Notes: a model not told the origin generated them from the sequence alone. 64,000 nt of DNA from Glycomyces sp. TRM65418 (GCF_019710475.1 NZ_JAJFAX010000008.1:124001-188000), one strand, 5' to 3'. Numbered from the stretch's first letter, positions 24,894-34,122 are shown. Numbers and translations: made by a program.

Positions 24894-25535
24894 GTGCCAA
24901 CCGTGCGTGTCATGCTGTACGACCCGAATCAGGTCTTCTCCGCCAGCATTCGACCTCTGCTCCACCGACGCGGTGACATCCCAGTCGAGGCCAGGAGCGC
25001 CAAAGCGCTCTTGGCGGCGGATGCGCAGATCGACTGCTGCCTGGTCGCACTCGAAGCGGTCTCCCGGAACCGGGTCCTGACCGAATGCAAGCGACCGGTC
25101 TTCCTCATCACCGACCGCGAGGACGGCTCGGTCCTCCGCAAAGCCGTCTCGGTCTCGGCCGCCGGGATCGCCAACACCCACATCATGCCCGGCGACCTGC
25201 TCAACGCCATCGACCGCGGGCTGCAGAGCCCGCCCTACTACGACCCGCAGCTGCTGCGCGCGGCCCTGCAGCCCGCGCCGCTCCTCGGCGACGACGACGC
25301 CCTCGAACTCGCGCACCACCTGACGCCGCGCGAGGACGACGTCCTGCGCCGCATCGTGCGCGGCGAGCCGACCAGCCACATGGCCGACCAGATGGGCGTC
25401 TCGGTGTCCACCGTCCGCTCCCACGTGCAGAACGTGCTCGGCAAGCTCGGCGTCAACTCACGGCTCGCGGCGATCGCCTTCGCCATCAACTACGGGATCG
25501 ACACGGTCAGGGAGAAGCACCCGCAGCTGAGTTAG
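24894..25535 (+). CDS. LuxR-type regulator with atypical receiver domain
   Basis: The 213-residue protein has an N-terminal receiver-like fold (VRVMLYDPNQVFSASIRPLL) and a C-terminal LuxR/NarL helix-turn-helix (about 141-200: LTPREDDVLRRIVRGEPTSH, then VSVSTVRSHVQNVLGKLGV). In the receiver the phosphate-accepting Asp is replaced (CLVALEAVS where LLDLRMP is typical). The conserved Lys of the fifth strand is also not evident (NTHIMPGDL). It probably does not respond to phosphorylation and no sensor kinase is adjacent. It ends 13 bases before mutM, suggesting co-transcription. The GTG at 24894 or one three codons later may be the true start. Confidence 0.8.
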   Translation: MPTVRVMLYDPNQVFSASIRPLLHRRGDIPVEARSAKALLAADAQIDCCLVALEAVSRNRVLTECKRPVFLITDREDGSVLRKAVSVSAAGIANTHIMPGDLLNAIDRGLQSPPYYDPQLLRAALQPAPLLGDDDALELAHHLTPREDDVLRRIVRGEPTSHMADQMGVSVSTVRSHVQNVLGKLGVNSRLAAIAFAINYGIDTVREKHPQLS

Positions 25536-25548
25536 TCATACTTGAGGA

Positions 25549-26379
25549 GTGCCAGAACTTCCCGAAGTCGAAACGGTCCGCCGCGGGGTCGACGCGGCCT
25601 TCCGCGGCGGACGCATCAGCGCCGTCGAGGTCTACAACCCGCGGACGGTGCGCCGCCACGCCCCCGGCGTCAGCGCCTTCCAGAACGACCTGAGCGGGCT
25701 GCTCATCACCGGGAGCGGGCGGCGAGGCAAATTCATGTGGCTCGACCTCGATGACGGACGCGCGCTCGTGTGCCACCTCGGCATGAGCGGCCAGCTGCAC
25801 GTCGTCACCGACGGGCGCGCCGTGCACAAGCACCTGCGCGGCCGGATGCGGTTCATCGACGAGCGCGAGCTGTGGTTCATCGACCAGCGGACCTTCGGGT
25901 TCTGGGAGATCGCCGAGATGGACGGCGCGGTGCCGAAGACCCTGGGCCACATCGCCCCGGACGTGTTCGAGGCCGAATTCGACGCGGCCGCGGCCGCCGC
26001 CAGGCTGCTGCGGCGGCGCATCGAGGTGAAGAAGGCCCTGCTCGACCAGGCCTGGATCAGCGGGGTCGGGAACATCTACGCCGACGAGGCGCTGTGGCGC
26101 TCGCGCCTGCGCGGCAGGCGCACCGGCGAGTCGCTCTCCCGGCGCAAGGCACTGGAGCTGATCGGGCACGTCAAGGACGTGCTCACCGAGTCGCTGGCCG
26201 TGGGCGGGACCTCGTTCGACGAGCTGTACGTGGACGCACGCGGCGAGGCCGGGTACTTCGCGCGGGAACTCGCGGTCTACGGCCGCGCGGGCCAACCGTG
26301 CAAACGCTGCGGAACCCCGATCCAACGGGAGGTCATCGGCGACCGCTCGGCCCACTTCTGCCCGAAATGCCAGCGCTAA
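25549..26379 (+). CDS. mutM: Formamidopyrimidine-DNA glycosylase MutM/Fpg
   Basis: A base-excision repair enzyme that removes 8-oxoguanine and ring-opened purines and nicks the abasic site. The GTG start is processed to the catalytic Pro-Glu (PELPEVETVRRGV). The sequence includes the DNA-binding GVGNIYADEALW helix and a C-terminal zinc finger with four Cys (CKRCGTPI and HFCPKCQ). At 276 residues it is normal length. The FARELAVYGRAGQPC region before the zinc finger is typical of Fpg. The gene follows a LuxR-type regulator by 13 bases. Confidence 0.95.
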   Translation: MPELPEVETVRRGVDAAFRGGRISAVEVYNPRTVRRHAPGVSAFQNDLSGLLITGSGRRGKFMWLDLDDGRALVCHLGMSGQLHVVTDGRAVHKHLRGRMRFIDERELWFIDQRTFGFWEIAEMDGAVPKTLGHIAPDVFEAEFDAAAAAARLLRRRIEVKKALLDQAWISGVGNIYADEALWRSRLRGRRTGESLSRRKALELIGHVKDVLTESLAVGGTSFDELYVDARGEAGYFARELAVYGRAGQPCKRCGTPIQREVIGDRSAHFCPKCQR

Positions 26380-26627
26380 CGAGCACCGGTGCCGACACCG
26401 AGGAAACCTGAGCGCCGGTGCGGAACCGGCCGCGGTCCGCGATGACCGGCGGCGGGCCCCGGCCATCGGCGCCCGGCCGCGGCTCGGCCACCGTTTCGAG
26501 TGACACGACCGCCGGACGGGCAGGTGCTCGTCGTACCCGCGCGGAACGATGGACGCTCCCCTTCCCCGGGCGGGCGGGGGTCAGGGACGGCAGTCGGTCC
26601 GCGTCCTTCCGTGTGCCCGCGCAGAGC

Positions 26628-26665
26628 GCGAGGACGGGAACCGGGGACCCGGTTCCCGCCCTCGC
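26628..26665. terminator. Terminator between mutM and rnc
   Basis: An 18-bp near-perfect stem (one A-C mismatch; GCGAGGACGGGAACCGGG and its partner) lies 7 bases past the rnc stop codon and 248 bases past the convergent mutM. It probably ends the rnc transcript. The rest of the gap (26380-26627) shows no gene. Confidence 0.65.
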
Positions 26666-26672
26666 GAACGGC

Positions 26673-27389
26673 TTATCGCTGCTTGACGCCGAGGCGTTCC
26701 GACAGCACCTGCCACGCCAACTGGGCGGCGATCTGCTCGGCGTCCTTCTTGGAGCCGCCGGAGCCCTCGCCGAACTCCTCGCCCGCCACGACCGCCCACG
26801 CCGTGAACTGCTTGGCGTGGTCGGGGCCCGACTCGGTGATCCGGTACTCGGGCACGCCGAGACCGGAGTCCGCCGTCAGCTCCTGGAGGCTGGTCTTCCA
26901 GTCCAGGGCCGCGCCCTGACCGGCCGCGGCCTCCATGAGCGGGTCGAAGAAGTCGTGCACCACGCGCTTGGCGGTCTCGATCCCGTACTGGAGGTAGACG
27001 GCGCCGAGCAGCGCTTCCACCGCGTCGGCGAGGATCGAGTTCTTGCCGCGCCCGCCCGAGGACTCCTCGCCCTTGCCGAGCAGGAGGTGCGGGCCGATGC
27101 CGCCCGCGCCCATGCGACGCGCCACCCCGGCCAGCGCCTTCATGTTCACCACCGACGCGCGCAGACGCGCGAGCTGCCCTTCGGGCAGATCGGGGTGCTC
27201 CTGATAGAGCGCGGTGGTGATCACCAGGCTGAGCACGGAGTCCCCGAGGAACTCCAGGCGCTCGTTGGTGGGCAGTCCGCCGTGCTCGTAAGCGTAGGAC
27301 CGGTGCGTCAGGGCGAGACGCAGCAGTTCGGGGTCGATCGCTCGAACCCCGAACACCGCTTCGAAATGTTGTACCGCCTTGTCGCCCAT
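26673..27389 (-). CDS. rnc: Ribonuclease III
   Basis: This double-strand-specific endoribonuclease matures rRNA and some mRNAs. The 238 residues hold the catalytic domain with the signature [14 protein letters not shown] near 40-55, supplying the metal-binding Glu and Asp. A second acidic site is in [21 protein letters not shown]-terminal double-stranded RNA-binding domain ([19 protein letters not shown], then [20 protein letters not shown]) follows. The ATG comes 12 bases after the rpmF stop, showing an operon DUF177-rpmF-rnc, the standard arrangement in actinobacteria. Confidence 0.96.
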   Translation of the reverse strand: MGDKAVQHFEAVFGVRAIDPELLRLALTHRSYAYEHGGLPTNERLEFLGDSVLSLVITTALYQEHPDLPEGQLARLRASVVNMKALAGVARRMGAGGIGPHLLLGKGEESSGGRGKNSILADAVEALLGAVYLQYGIETAKRVVHDFFDPLMEAAAGQGAALDWKTSLQELTADSGLGVPEYRITESGPDHAKQFTAWAVVAGEEFGEGSGGSKKDAEQIAAQLAWQVLSERLGVKQR

Positions 27390-27401
27390 GCGCGGGAGAG
27401 C

Positions 27402-27575
27402 TTAGGCCTCGAGGACCTGGCGGCCCTTGTACGTGCCGCAGACCTCGCAGACCTGGTGGCCGCGCTTCTTGGCGTGGCACTGCGGGCACTCGACCAGCTG
27501 GATCGGGGCAGCCTTCCACTGCGACCGACGGTGCCGGGTGTTGCTGCGCGACATACGACGCTTCGGAACAGCCAC
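27402..27575 (-). CDS. rpmF: 50S ribosomal protein L32
   Basis: The 57-residue large-subunit protein starts [20 protein letters not shown], the invariant L32 N-terminus. It ends with a four-cysteine zinc ribbon (CPQC and CEVC). The GTG start at 27575 lies 27 bases after the DUF177 stop. Its place between the DUF177 gene and rnc is highly conserved in bacteria and probably couples ribosome-protein supply to rRNA processing. Confidence 0.96.
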   Translation of the reverse strand: MAVPKRRMSRSNTRHRRSQWKAAPIQLVECPQCHAKKRGHQVCEVCGTYKGRQVLEA

Positions 27576-27602
27576 TTCAGAACTCCATACTTATTCGCTG
27601 TG

Positions 27603-28172
27603 CTATTTCGATTCGCCGTCGTTTTCGGCGAGCCGAAGCTTGTCCAAGCCCGCCCAACGGGGGTCCACGGTCTCGTGACCGTGGTCGTCGGGCAGTTCGT
27701 CCCAGGGGACGCCGCATTCGGCGCACAGCCCCGGGCAGTCAGGTCGGCACAGCGGCGTGACTGGCATCGCCAGTACCAGCGCGTCCCGGACCGCGGGCTC
27801 CAGATCGAGCAGGTCCCCCTCGAGCCGCATGATCTCATCGGCTTCTGTGGTCGCTTCGGTGACGGAGCCTTCGTAAGCGTACAGCTCCTGGAGCTGGACG
27901 CTGAGGGCGTCCTGCACCGGTGCGAGGCACCTCGCACACTCGCCTTCGGCGACCGCTTCCACCTGCCCGGTTGCGAGCACGCCCTCGCTGACGCCGGTCA
28001 GGTTCACGTCGATGTCGAGGACCGCGCCCTTGGGGACCGCGTACACCGCTTCGAGGCCGTACGCCTCGGGTGCGGGGATCTCGCGCGCGATGTGCATCAT
28101 CGTGCCCGCGCCACGCAGCTCCGCGGTGTCGAACACCAGCGGCGCGGCGGGATCCAGAGCGGTCTGCGTCAT
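27603..28172 (-). CDS. DUF177 (YceD-family) protein
   Basis: The 189-residue cytoplasmic protein belongs to the DUF177/YceD family, almost always encoded directly before rpmF, as here. It has a conserved CARC pair in the middle (ECARCLAPVQDAL). A cysteine-rich C-terminal part (CRPDCPGLCAECGVPW) suggests metal binding. In plants a homologue is needed for 23S rRNA processing, and in bacteria the family is thought to assist ribosome biogenesis. The acidic patch DEIMRLEGDLLDLEPAVRD is a second family hallmark. The ATG is preceded by GAAAGGA. Confidence 0.88.
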   Translation of the reverse strand: MTQTALDPAAPLVFDTAELRGAGTMMHIAREIPAPEAYGLEAVYAVPKGAVLDIDVNLTGVSEGVLATGQVEAVAEGECARCLAPVQDALSVQLQELYAYEGSVTEATTEADEIMRLEGDLLDLEPAVRDALVLAMPVTPLCRPDCPGLCAECGVPWDELPDDHGHETVDPRWAGLDKLRLAENDGESK

Positions 28173-28504
28173 GGGTGTGCTGCGGTCCTTTCAGGGAGAT
28201 GCGCCTCGATCGAGGCCGACCGGTAATGCTACATCAACGGCGACGGCCGCTCCAAGCCAGGGAGCGGGCGACGCGGGGCACGGCGAGTGCGCCCGGCCCG
28301 CGGGTGCGGATCGGCGCCGATCCGCGGCAGGCGGCGTGGCGCCGCCGGCACTCGGCCCGGATTCCGGGCGCGAGCGCCGTACCCGGGAGGGCAGGCCGGC
28401 CCGCCCCGGGTGGACCGATCGACCTCCCGCCATGCGACCGTCCGGCGCGCGAAAGCGGCCCTGGCACCGGGGTTCCCGGTGCCGGGCCTGCGCACGCGCT
28501 TCTC
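28173..28504. other. Gap between the SepIVA-like gene and DUF177 operon
   Basis: A 332-base stretch without a supportable gene. It contains a 7-bp GC palindrome with a 3-base loop (28330-28346) and, at the left end of the SepIVA-like transcript, a terminator hairpin. The promoter of DUF177-rpmF-rnc should lie at 28180-28320. Confidence 0.4.
28457..28488 (-). terminator. Terminator of the SepIVA-like gene
   Basis: GGCACCGGG and CCCGGTGCC form a 9-bp stem with a 3-base loop, extended by GGCC/GGCC arms, starting 16 bases after the stop codon. Confidence 0.55.
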
Positions 28505-29044
28505 CTAGATCTGCGGGAGCGGCTTCTCTTCTTCGTGATGCTCCGGCTGCCCGGGCGCGAAGGTGCCGATCTCCCGGAGGGTGTGCATCTTGTCGCGGCC
28601 GCGCTCGACGCCCGAGAGGGCGCGGTGCAGGAACTGCTCGAAGTTCGCGAGCGTGGTGTCGACGTACTCGTCGACCTCGTCGCGCAGCCGCTGGGCCTCG
28701 CCGCGGGCCTCCGCGATGATGCGGTTGCCCTCGTGCTCGGCGGAGACGGTGATCTCGTGGCGGGAGACGAGCCGCGCGTGCTCGGCCTCGCCCTCGGCGA
28801 TGATCCGCTCGGCCTCGCGCTCGCCGGCCTCGATGATCTTGTCGCGCTCCTGCAGCATGGCCTCGGCGCGGCGGAGGTCGCCGGGGAGTTCGTTCTGGAG
28901 CTCTTCGAGCATGGCGATCATCTCGGCCCGGTCCACTTTGCAGGCGCGGGACATGGCCACCGCCTTGGCCTGCTCCACGTAGGCGATGATCTCTTCTATC
29001 CGGTCGAGCGCACCCACCGATTTGCTCCCGTCGATGTCAGTCAT
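28505..29044 (-). CDS. SepIVA-like coiled-coil cell-division protein
   Basis: The 179-residue cytoplasmic protein is mostly helix. It starts with an acidic N-terminus and ALDRIEEIIAYVEQAKAVAMS, then a long coiled coil with repeated ERIIAEGEAEHARL and GNRIIAEARGEAQRLRDEV segments. These resemble ATP synthase b-subunit and DivIVA-type helices. Its position upstream of DUF177-rpmF-rnc matches mycobacterial SepIVA (between rnc and coaD side genes), a DivIVA-like factor for septation and cell-tip growth. Membership is inferred from synteny and architecture, and the acronym should be confirmed. The C-terminus is short and acidic. Confidence 0.7.
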   Translation of the reverse strand: MTDIDGSKSVGALDRIEEIIAYVEQAKAVAMSRACKVDRAEMIAMLEELQNELPGDLRRAEAMLQERDKIIEAGEREAERIIAEGEAEHARLVSRHEITVSAEHEGNRIIAEARGEAQRLRDEVDEYVDTTLANFEQFLHRALSGVERGRDKMHTLREIGTFAPGQPEHHEEEKPLPQI

Positions 29045-29079
29045 GGGGACATTGTCCCGGATGAGGGTTGGAAACGTGG

Positions 29080-29571
29080 CTAATCCTGCCTCAATCGCTC
29101 GACCAGTCGTGATTGGACGATTTCAGGCGCGTAGGGCGAGATGTCGCCGCCCCATTTCGCCACGTCCTTGACCATCGAGGACGACAGGAAGGAGTAGAGG
29201 GGGTTGGTCGGGATGAACACCGTCTCAATGCCTCGCAAGCCGTAGTTCATCTGGGCCATCTGCAGTTCGTAGTCGAAGTCCGAGACCGCGCGGACGCCTT
29301 TGACGAGGACGCCGGCTCCGTGCTTCTGGCAGAAGTCGACGACCAGGCCCTGGAAGGAGGCCACCCGCACATTGGGGATGTCCGCGGTGGTCTCGCGGAG
29401 GAGCTCCACCCGTTCCTCGACGCTGAACAGCGCGTTCTTGGAGGCGTTGTGGAAGACCGCGACCCACACTTCATCGTACAGCTGCGCGGACCGTCCGAAG
29501 ATGTCGAGATGACCGTAGGTCACCGGATCGAATGAGCCGGGGCAGACTGCGATGCGAGCTTCAGGTTTCAC
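29080..29571 (-). CDS. coaD: Pantetheine-phosphate adenylyltransferase
   Basis: It transfers AMP from ATP to 4'-phosphopantetheine, the penultimate step of coenzyme A synthesis. The GTG at 29571 gives 163 residues starting with KPEARIAVCPGSFDPVTYGH, which contains the nucleotide-binding TxGH motif. Further family motifs are KNALFSVEERVEL, KGVRAVSDFDYELQMA, the FIPTNPLYSFLSSSMVKDVA loop and the ending SRLVERL. Its start overlaps the rsmD stop in a GTGA, so the two are translationally coupled. Confidence 0.96.
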   Translation of the reverse strand: MKPEARIAVCPGSFDPVTYGHLDIFGRSAQLYDEVWVAVFHNASKNALFSVEERVELLRETTADIPNVRVASFQGLVVDFCQKHGAGVLVKGVRAVSDFDYELQMAQMNYGLRGIETVFIPTNPLYSFLSSSMVKDVAKWGGDISPYAPEIVQSRLVERLRQD

Positions 29572-30125
29572 AGGGCGTGACCGTAGCAAAGGGCCGTCGT
29601 GCCGTAACGGCGGACGCGGTCTTCTGCGATCTTCTCGGGCCACGGCACCGAGGCGCCCTTGCCGCCGCGTTCGACGACGACGTCGGCGTCGTCGGCGAGC
29701 CAGCCGTGGGCGACCAGCGCTTCGAGCACCTCGCCCACGCCCGCGTCCGCGACCGCGTACGGCGGGTCGGCGAAGACGATGTCGAAGGGCTCGGCCGGGC
29801 CGTTCTGGAGGGCCTTCTCCACCGGGGCGCCGATCACCTCGGCGCCGGTGACGCCGAGGTCGGCGATGTTGCGCCGCAGCAGCTTCACGGTCGGGGCGTG
29901 CGACTCGACGAAGAGGGCGGCGGCGGCGCCGCGCGAGAGCGCCTCCAGGCCGACCGCGCCGGAGCCGGCGTAGAGGTCGGCGAAGCGCAGGCCTTCGAGG
30001 TCGCCGCCGGGGGCGAGCGAGTTGAACAGCGCTTCGCGGACACGGTCCGAAGTGGGCCGGGTGCGGTCCCCCGGCGGCGTGGCGAGGCGGCGGCCCTTGA
30101 GGCTGCCGGCGATGATCCTAGTCAT
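29568..30125 (-). CDS. rsmD: 16S rRNA (guanine966-N2)-methyltransferase RsmD
   Basis: The 185-residue enzyme methylates G966 of 16S rRNA using S-adenosylmethionine. The sequence opens with RIIAGSLKGRRLATPPG, followed by RPTSDRVREALFNSL, the SAM motif FADLYAGSGAVGLEALSRG and the catalytic DPPY motif in DIVFADPPYAVAD. All are diagnostic of RsmD. The rsmD-coaD pairing is widespread in bacteria, and here the genes overlap by 4 bases. It follows recG across a 143-base gap with no gene. Confidence 0.96.
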   Translation of the reverse strand: MTRIIAGSLKGRRLATPPGDRTRPTSDRVREALFNSLAPGGDLEGLRFADLYAGSGAVGLEALSRGAAAALFVESHAPTVKLLRRNIADLGVTGAEVIGAPVEKALQNGPAEPFDIVFADPPYAVADAGVGEVLEALVAHGWLADDADVVVERGGKGASVPWPEKIAEDRVRRYGTTALCYGHAL

Positions 30126-30268
30126 TTGCCACAACAATAATCCGGCTCGGCGCGTTCGGCAGCCGTGCCGGGGCCACGCCCGCCGACGACGCGTCTCAGC
30201 GCACCGCCGCCGCCGGCCGCGCACACTCGCCGGTGCCCCGCGGCGACGCGGCGGCTCCGGTCGCCCGG

Positions 30269-32470
30269 TCAGCCCTTCTCCAGGTAGTCGCCGCGGTCGG
30301 CGGCGAGGTCGTCGACGAGGGCCGCGAAGTCCGGCTCCCCCTTCAGCCCCGGGTCGGCCTCGATGAGCGCCGCGGCCTCGGCCCGTGCCGCCTCGATGAT
30401 GTCGGCGTCCTTGAGCAGCGACAGGAGCTTGACGTGCGACTTCACGCCCGACTGGGCCGCGCCGAGCACGTCCCCCTCGCGGCGCTGCTCCAGGTCGAGC
30501 TCGGCCAGCGCGAAGCCGTCGGTGGTGGAGGCGACCGCTTCGAGCCGCTCGCGCGAGGTGCCGCCTTCGGCGGCCTCGCTCACGAGCAGGCACAGCCCCG
30601 GGTGGCTGCCGCGGCCGACCCGGCCGCGCAGCTGGTGGAGCTGGGAGATGCCGAAGCGCTCGGCGTCGAGCACGACCATGGCGGTCGCGTTGGGGACGTT
30701 GACGCCGACCTCGATGACGGTGGTCGCCACGAGCACGTCGATCTCCCCGGCGGCGTAGGCGAGCATGACGCGGTCCTTCTCGTCGGCGTCGAGCCGGCCG
30801 TGCAGCAGGCCGAGGCGCAGGCCCTGGAGCGGGCCGTTGCGGAGCTGCTCGACGACCTCGGTGACGGCCAGCGGGGGCCGCTTGTCCCCCGCGCCGTCCT
30901 CCCGCTCGTCGCCGCCGACGCGCGGGCACACGACGTAGGCCTGGCGGCCCGCGGCGACCTCTTCGCGCACGCGGCTCCAGGTGCGCTGCATCCACCGCTG
31001 GTCCGTGTAGGGGACGACATGCGTCGCGATCGGGCTGCGGCCGGCCGGGAGTTCGGTGAGGCGGCTGGTCTCCAGGTCGCCGTAGACGGTCATCGCGACG
31101 GTGCGCGGGATCGGGGTCGCGGTCATGACGAGCGTGTGCGGCGGCCGATCGGCCTTGGCGCGCAAGGCGTCGCGCTGTTCGACGCCGAAGCGGTGCTGCT
31201 CGTCGACGACGACGAGGCCGAGGTCGGCGAAGTCGACGCCGTCGTAGAGGAGGGCGTGGGTGCCGACGACGATCCCGGCCGCGTTCGACTTGACCGCTTC
31301 GAGGGTGGTGCGCCGCTGCGCGGCGGTCGCGGATCCGGTGAGGAGCACGACCCGGGTCGCCTCGGGCGGCGCGCCGAGTTCGCCGCCTCGGGCGAGGTCG
31401 CCGAGCATCTCCACGATGGACCGGTGGTGCTGCGCCGCGAGGACCTCGGTCGGCGCGAGGAGCGCCGCCTGGCCGCCGTGGGCGACCACTTGGAGCATGG
31501 CGCGCAGGGCGACGAGGGTCTTGCCGGAGCCGACGTCGCCTTGGAGGAGCCGGTGCATCGGATGCTCCCCGGCCAGTTCGGCGGCGATCTCGTCGCCGAC
31601 CTGCCGCTGCCCGGCGGTGAGCGTGAACGGCAGGCGTGCGTCGAAGGCGTCGGCGATGGGCCCGCCGCGCGGGTAGGCGGTGGCGGCCTCCGCGGCCGAC
31701 TCGGCCTTGCGGCGCACCAGCACCGCCTGCATGACCAGGGCCTCCTGCCATTTGAGGCGCTTCTTGGCCGCGCCCAGGGACTCGTGGGAGTCGGGGCGGT
31801 GGATCTGGCGCAGCGCCTTGCCGTAGTCGAGGAGGCGCAGGCGTTCGCGCACCGAGCGCGGGAGCGGGTCGGTCGGGCTCGGGACGAGGTCCAGCACGGT
31901 GTGGACGGCCTTGGCGATGTTCCACGTCGGGAGTTCGGCGGTGGCCGGGTAGACGGGGATGAGGGTCCCGGCGAACTCCTCGATGGCGCTCGCCGCATCG
32001 TTCGAGGGCCCTGTGGCGGCGTCCTCGGCGAGCAGCTGGTACTGCGGCGAGTTGAGCTGGAGTCGGCCGCGGAACTGGGCGACCCTGCCCGCGAACAGGC
32101 CCCAGCGCCCTGCGACGAGGTCCTTGGCGCGCCAGGACTGGTTGAAGAACGTGAGGGTGAGCGAGCGCCCGGCTTCGTCGGCGACGATGACTTCGAGCAG
32201 GTCGCGGGGTTTCCCGCCCGGCCGGGGCCCTCGGCCGCGTCCTTTGGGGACGAAGGATTTCTTGACGGCGGCGCGCACCTGGGCGGCGACGGTGACGTCC
32301 TCGCCGATCTGAAGGGCGCCGAGGTCGGTGCGCTCGCCGCGCCGGGCGTAGCGGAACGGATAGTGCCCGAGGAGGTCGCCCACGGTCTCCAGGCCCAGTC
32401 CTTCACTGAGCGCCTTCACCGTGGCCTTGCCCAGGACCTCCTTCAACCGGGTGTCCAGCCCTATGGTCAT
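30269..32470 (-). CDS. recG: ATP-dependent DNA helicase RecG
   Basis: RecG remodels stalled replication forks and branched recombination intermediates. The 733-residue protein has the N-terminal wedge domain with an OB-fold (VTVAAQVRAAVKKSFVPKGRG). The SF2 helicase core shows LLQGDVGSGKTLVALRAML (Walker A), DEQHRFGVEQRDAL (DExH), MTATPIPRTVAMTVYGD and the late motifs ATTVIEVGVNVPNATAMVVL and QLRGRVGRG. The ATG overlaps the upstream DhaL-domain stop in ATGA, showing an operon. The insert KGRGRGPRPGGKPR in the wedge is basic and low-complexity. Confidence 0.95.
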   Translation of the reverse strand: MTIGLDTRLKEVLGKATVKALSEGLGLETVGDLLGHYPFRYARRGERTDLGALQIGEDVTVAAQVRAAVKKSFVPKGRGRGPRPGGKPRDLLEVIVADEAGRSLTLTFFNQSWRAKDLVAGRWGLFAGRVAQFRGRLQLNSPQYQLLAEDAATGPSNDAASAIEEFAGTLIPVYPATAELPTWNIAKAVHTVLDLVPSPTDPLPRSVRERLRLLDYGKALRQIHRPDSHESLGAAKKRLKWQEALVMQAVLVRRKAESAAEAATAYPRGGPIADAFDARLPFTLTAGQRQVGDEIAAELAGEHPMHRLLQGDVGSGKTLVALRAMLQVVAHGGQAALLAPTEVLAAQHHRSIVEMLGDLARGGELGAPPEATRVVLLTGSATAAQRRTTLEAVKSNAAGIVVGTHALLYDGVDFADLGLVVVDEQHRFGVEQRDALRAKADRPPHTLVMTATPIPRTVAMTVYGDLETSRLTELPAGRSPIATHVVPYTDQRWMQRTWSRVREEVAAGRQAYVVCPRVGGDEREDGAGDKRPPLAVTEVVEQLRNGPLQGLRLGLLHGRLDADEKDRVMLAYAAGEIDVLVATTVIEVGVNVPNATAMVVLDAERFGISQLHQLRGRVGRGSHPGLCLLVSEAAEGGTSRERLEAVASTTDGFALAELDLEQRREGDVLGAAQSGVKSHVKLLSLLKDADIIEAARAEAAALIEADPGLKGEPDFAALVDDLAADRGDYLEKG

Positions 32471-34122
32471 TCGGCTCCGATCAGCAACAGCGGTTCGTCG
32501 TCTCCGGCGGGCAGCTGCTGGATCTCCACGAGCGGCCACGCCTCGTGGACATGATCGCTCAGGGCTGTGACAGTTTCGGGATCCGATCCGGCCCCGGGCA
32601 GGAGCGTGAGCAGTTCGGCCCCCGCGGAGCAGAGCCGGTCGGCGAGGTCGCGGGCGGCCGCGACGGCGTCGTCGGAGTCGGCGACGGTCTCGCCCGAGAC
32701 GACGACGGCGATCGCGCCGCCGCTGCGGCGCAGTTCGCCGGTGCGGCAGGCGGCCACGGCTTCGGCCATGGCGATGACGTCGTCGTCGAAGTGCCGTTCG
32801 GGGTCGTGGACGGCGAAGGCCGCGAGCGCCTGCATGTCGGAGGCGGCGGGGACCACGGTGACGCGGAAGCCGTCGCCGCGGGAGGTCTGGACGGCCGCCC
32901 CGGCGGCGCGGGCCGCTTCGGGGCCGACGGCGAGGACGACCGCGTCGCGGGCCCCGGCCGAGCGGATCTCGGCGAGCGCGGTGGCGACCGGGTCGGTGTC
33001 GCCGTCTCGAGCAGGGCGCGGAGCCGCCGCGACGGTGCGGCAGCCTTCGCGTTCGAGGAAGTCGCGCACCCGGGCCGAGGCGGTGACCGCGAGGACCACG
33101 CGATTCGGCGTCTCGTCCGGTGCGGCGGGGTGCGGCGCGGGCGCTTCGCGGCGCTGCGGGGCCGCATGTGCTCCGGCGGTGTCGTCGAAGCGGGTCACCG
33201 AGACCCGGTGCACCCGGCCGCGTTCGATGCCGGCCTCGATGGCCGCGCCGATGTCGTTGACGTGCACGTGGACGTTGAACGTGGTGACGGCCTTCGCGGC
33301 GCGCGAGCCGATGATGACCACCGAGTCGCCGAGGGCGGTGAGCCGGTGGCGCAGGTCGGCGGCGGCGGAGGCGTTCGCTTCGAGCAGGTACTGGACCTCG
33401 TAGCCGTAGACCTCCGAGCCGGTCTCGCGCGGCACCTCCTCGACTTCGGACACCGCCCGCACGCGGTGGCGTTCGAGCAGGTCGAGCGCGCCGTTCGACA
33501 CCGAACCGGTGAGGGTCTCCACCAGGGCCTCGAGGATGACGGTGAGGGCGAGCCCGCCGGCGTCCACGACCCCGGCTCGGGCGAGCGCGGGCAGCTGGCC
33601 GGGCGTGGCCGCGACGGCCTTCGCGGCGGCCTCGGCGGCGGCGCGCGCGGCCGAGACGAGCCCGAACGGGGCGGCCTTCTTGGCGGCCTCCGCCGCGGCC
33701 TCGGCGACGGTGAGGATGGTCCCCGCGGTCGGGACGGCCACGGCGGCGGTCGCGGCGTCGGTGGCCGAGCGCAGGCCGGCCGCGAAGTCCTTCGCGTCGA
33801 TCTGGTCGCTGTTCCACACGTCGGCGAGACCGCGCAGCATCTGGGCCAGGATCACCCCGGAGTTCCCGCGCGCCGACAGCAGGGCCCTTCCGGCGGCCTC
33901 GTCGAGGAGCGCTTCGAGGCCGAGTCCGGGCGTGCCGCCCTGGAAGGCGGCCTGGAGGGTCGCGACCATGTTCGTCGCGGTGTCGGAGTCGGCGACGGGG
34001 AACACGTTCAACTCGTCGACGCCGCGCCGGTGGCGGGTCAACGTGTGGATGCCGCGCGCGGCCCACTCGCGCATCATGTCGGCGTCGAGGACTTGGCGTC
34101 CGGTCTCAGGGATTTCCACCAC
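32467..34122 (-). CDS. DhaL/DAK2-domain protein (FakA/YloV-like kinase)
   Basis: The 551-residue cytoplasmic protein has an N-terminal DhaL kinase-like domain. ELNVFPVADSDTATNMVATL carries the two Asp that bind magnesium and ATP, and RGNSGVILAQMLRGL and TVAEAAAEAA follow. The C-terminal half, beginning near VYGYEVQYLLEA, is the conserved region found in FakA of fatty-acid kinases. In firmicutes FakA phosphorylates fatty acids carried by FakB (DegV family); no FakB is in the window and the actinobacterial role is not established. The gene sits in its usual place before recG and overlaps it by 4 bases, with rpmB divergent beyond the next gene. Confidence 0.88.
   Translation of the reverse strand: MVEIPETGRQVLDADMMREWAARGIHTLTRHRRGVDELNVFPVADSDTATNMVATLQAAFQGGTPGLGLEALLDEAAGRALLSARGNSGVILAQMLRGLADVWNSDQIDAKDFAAGLRSATDAATAAVAVPTAGTILTVAEAAAEAAKKAAPFGLVSAARAAAEAAAKAVAATPGQLPALARAGVVDAGGLALTVILEALVETLTGSVSNGALDLLERHRVRAVSEVEEVPRETGSEVYGYEVQYLLEANASAAADLRHRLTALGDSVVIIGSRAAKAVTTFNVHVHVNDIGAAIEAGIERGRVHRVSVTRFDDTAGAHAAPQRREAPAPHPAAPDETPNRVVLAVTASARVRDFLEREGCRTVAAAPRPARDGDTDPVATALAEIRSAGARDAVVLAVGPEAARAAGAAVQTSRGDGFRVTVVPAASDMQALAAFAVHDPERHFDDDVIAMAEAVAACRTGELRRSGGAIAVVVSGETVADSDDAVAAARDLADRLCSAGAELLTLLPGAGSDPETVTALSDHVHEAWPLVEIQQLPAGDDEPLLLIGAE

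Noticed and set aside
28330-28346. GGCGGCG-TGG-CGCCGCC as a terminator for a gene in the 28.2-28.5 kb gap
   Set aside because: There is no gene ending just before it in either direction; it may simply be GC-rich palindromic sequence.
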